Of a stretch of DNA of 64,000 nucleotides, positions 61,806 to 64,000 are shown piece by piece. The first letter of the stretch is position 1. Every line of letters starts with the position of its first letter. The DNA is from Centrapalus pauciflorus (taxonomy: Eukaryota; Streptophyta; Magnoliopsida; Asterales; Asteraceae). The notes under the pieces were generated by a model. That model was not told the DNA's origin and searched no databases. It was given only the letters and a program-made list of their open reading frames with translations. The stretch covers positions 569,222-633,221 of the forward strand of contig JAANYP010004843.1 in NCBI GenBank assembly GCA_020465985.1, read 5' to 3'. The position numbers and the translations under genes are program-made.

Positions 61806-64000
61806 ATGGGGAACTGTTGCAGATCTCCGGCGGCGGTGGCTAGGGAGGATGTGAAGTCATCGAACTACTCTGGTCATGACCGTAACAACCGGAAGGAGAA
61901 GGCTAACGCTGGCAATGGGAAGAAGGGACCTGTTACTGTTTTAGTTGATGTATCCAAAGAAAATATTGAAGAGAAGTATGCGTTAGATAGGGAGCTTGGC
62001 CGCGGGGAATTCGGAGTGACCTACTTGTGTGTAGATCGGAGCTCCAGAGAGTTGTTGGCTTGTAAGTCGATCTCGAAGCGAAAGCTACGGACGGCGGTGG
62101 ATGTTGATGATGTGAGGAGAGAAGTGGAGATCATGAAGCACTTGCCAGAAAATTCGAGTATTGTGACGTTGAGGGAGGCTTGTGAGGATGAGAATGCGGT
62201 GCATTTGGTGATGGAGTTGTGCGAGGGCGGAGAGCTGTTTGATCGGATTGTTGCGCGTGGCCATTATACGGAGCGTGCAGCTGCGGCGGTCACTAGGACA
62301 ATTGTGGAGGTTGTGCAGTTGTGTCATAAGCATGGAGTGATTCATAGAGACTTGAAACCAGAAAATTTCTTGTTTGCGAACAAGAAGGAGAATTCGCCTC
62401 TCAAAGCCATTGATTTTGGCTTGTCTATCTTCTTCAAGCCAGGTGACTTCTTTTTTCTTACAAAAATTGCCATAAAAGGCTTAAGACTTATAAATTTACA
62501 ATCAGAATTTAATATATGAAGGCCTCGTTATTGTTTCTATTGGATTTACAACGGCTTATTCTACGGGTTGCGTTATGCTATTACAAATTCACTTCTATAA
62601 ATTATGTTGGAAAGCATTGCTAACATGAAGATTGAGTCTACTGAATGAATATCATAGAGATCCTTGTAGTTATCTGCTCATAAAATGTGTTAAGTGGTGT
62701 TATTTATTTATTTATTTTATTGTTCATTGTCCATAATGAGTTTGAGTTTGACTCTTGTATCACTGTGCCATTCTTCATTTCACTCCACCCCTCTATGCCG
62801 TTCTTTAAATGTTATCTGCAAGTTTCATTGAAGTTTTCATCATCATTGTTTTCATCAACGCAATGCTTCTACATTGAGAAATTTCTGTAAGAAATGGCGA
62901 AGAGACTTTGCAATTTCACATGATTTATTATTCTTCTCTTGGAGTCAAAGGACCTTCTTGGCTCATATATGATGTTATATCATAAGCTCCTCTTAGTTGG
63001 AATTACTTTTATATATAGGTTGGCACAATATAACCAATGTTCATTTTACAAATAAGAGTTGGCATATGCATGTAGAGCACAGATCTGTGTAAGATCACGA
63101 GTTTTCTTTACTTCTAGATTTTTTTTTCACTCCATTTTCTTCTTGGGTCTGGTTCCTTTTATAGATGGTCAATTGTCTGGGATGCATTTATGTCCTTATC
63201 CGAGCTAAAGAGACAAATGAAACTTAATGAATTGAATATTACCATTTTACAGAAAGGTGATTCTTGAACTCATCCAAAATTAAACCTCCTTGGAGGTGGT
63301 TGAGTGGTGATTGACTTGAAGATAAGACCCTCCAAAGGAGGAGTCCCTAGATTCAAACCCCACCTGCTTCGTATTTTTGGAGGCCACACACCCATATCTT
63401 CTTATAGGTGGTTTGCCTGGTCCCATGAGTTTGCGGGGTATTTATGAGGCCACAGGCTCAGATGGGATTTCCCATTTTCCCTGGTTATTCAAAAAAGAAA
63501 ACTCTGCCAAAATTAATAGGAATCACAGATTCGGCTGGGAGCCAAAAGGATGCTAGCCATAGACCTTTTCATGTAATCGATCCTTGATAATTATCTTGAT
63601 CATCATTTAATCCATCCTTGAATGGATGAATGGTGGAGTTGGAGTTTCTACTACATTTCCTTTGTTCTATTCTTTTATGGAATCAATCCAGATTGATCTT
63701 GTAATCTTCAAGCTCAGGCTAGTTATCAAAGCTAGGTAGAAGTTCAGTTGTTTGCTTGGCCTTCTTCTGTTTAACTGTTGCTGCTTATTGAATTAACGTT
63801 TAACTTCAGATTAGACTAGATCATCTTTAAGTCTACTATAAGTTTTAGGATCACGAATGACAGAAAATGGGGACATGAACCTGATTAAAAAGTGCTCAAT
63901 ATCACATAAAGCTGTTTGTTCCTTGCTCACTTGGTGTGACAAACAATGTGTTTAAATCTGTTATCTCAAATTCCAGAGTTATGTATTACTTATTAGACAA
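61806..64000 (+). CDS. CPK13: Calcium-dependent protein kinase, CPK13-like (partial: first exon, runs off the window)
   Basis: Exon 1 is 61806-62442 (212 codons plus one base), ending CCA G/GTGACT. The gene continues beyond 64000; I found no second exon in the remaining 1.56 kb. The N-terminus MGNCC gives Gly2 for myristoylation and Cys4/Cys5 for palmitoylation, so the kinase is likely membrane-bound. A short variable region is followed by the Ser/Thr kinase domain from about residue 58: glycine loop GRGEFGV (65-71), ATP-binding Lys87, catalytic HRDLKPEN (180-187) and DFG (203-205). The autoinhibitory junction and the EF-hand calcium-binding domain are missing because the window ends. The start MGNCCRSPAAVAREDVKS and SISKRKLRTAVD identify the CPK13 clade from recall. 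The listed range is open at its right end. Confidence 0.93.
63284..63506 (+). mobile_element. tRNA-derived SINE in the kinase intron, with 10-base target duplication
   Basis: CCAAAATTAA occurs directly before (63274-63283) and directly after (63507-63516) the element. Near its left end are a box A-like TGGTTGAGTGGT and a box B-like GATTCAAACCCC, about 40 bases apart, the internal RNA polymerase III promoter of tRNA-derived SINEs. The tail is A-rich (TTCAAAAAAGAAAA). Length is 223 bases and orientation is sense to the kinase gene. Confidence 0.82.

Noticed and set aside
63290..63360. A tRNA gene in the kinase intron
   Set aside because: Only box A and box B-like motifs are present, with no cloverleaf arms; target duplications and an A-rich tail show a SINE.

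Overview
This is plant nuclear DNA, very probably from an Asteraceae-type eudicot. Every gene has a plant family, short exons and AT-rich introns, and the space between genes is AT-rich and full of plant transposons. Lettuce-like repeat motifs inside the solo LTRs are my only reason for naming the family, so treat that part as inference. Seven genes are supported; exon structures were derived by hand from splice sites and family alignment.

Gene-rich left part (3.0-18.2 kb): SDH6 (+), GRXS16 (+), a type II metacaspase of the MC9 type (-, convergent with GRXS16, 305 bases between the stop codons) and the peroxisomal acyl-CoA oxidase ACX4 (-, 13 exons). GSNOR, the class III alcohol dehydrogenase (+, nine exons), lies at 24.9-27.6 kb. 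A GT-3-type trihelix transcription factor (-, two exons) lies at 43.1-45.3 kb. The first exon of a CPK13-like calcium-dependent protein kinase (+) starts at 61.8 kb, and that gene leaves the window inside its first intron. These are ordinary housekeeping or stress genes (mitochondrial complex II, plastid redox, cell-death protease, peroxisomal beta-oxidation, nitric oxide/formaldehyde metabolism, calcium signalling). They form no operon-like unit.

The rest is a mosaic of mobile elements, most of them non-autonomous. Many can be delimited to the base by target-site duplications: two solo LTRs (5-base duplications), two hAT elements (8-base), two Mutator-like foldback elements (9-base), a Stowaway interrupted by one of them, two PIF/Harbinger MITEs (TTA or TAA), a tRNA-derived SINE in the kinase intron, and several Helitrons, one keeping a helicase fragment. 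From 49.3 to 58.7 kb there is an unusual chain of different inverted-repeat elements separated by long TA microsatellites. Several share termini resembling GGTTCAAT and internal GATGCAT repeats. This chain is the most interesting structure in the window.

The stretch 33-40.3 kb has no recognisable gene, but it holds several short exon-like segments on the minus strand and a decayed internal duplication.
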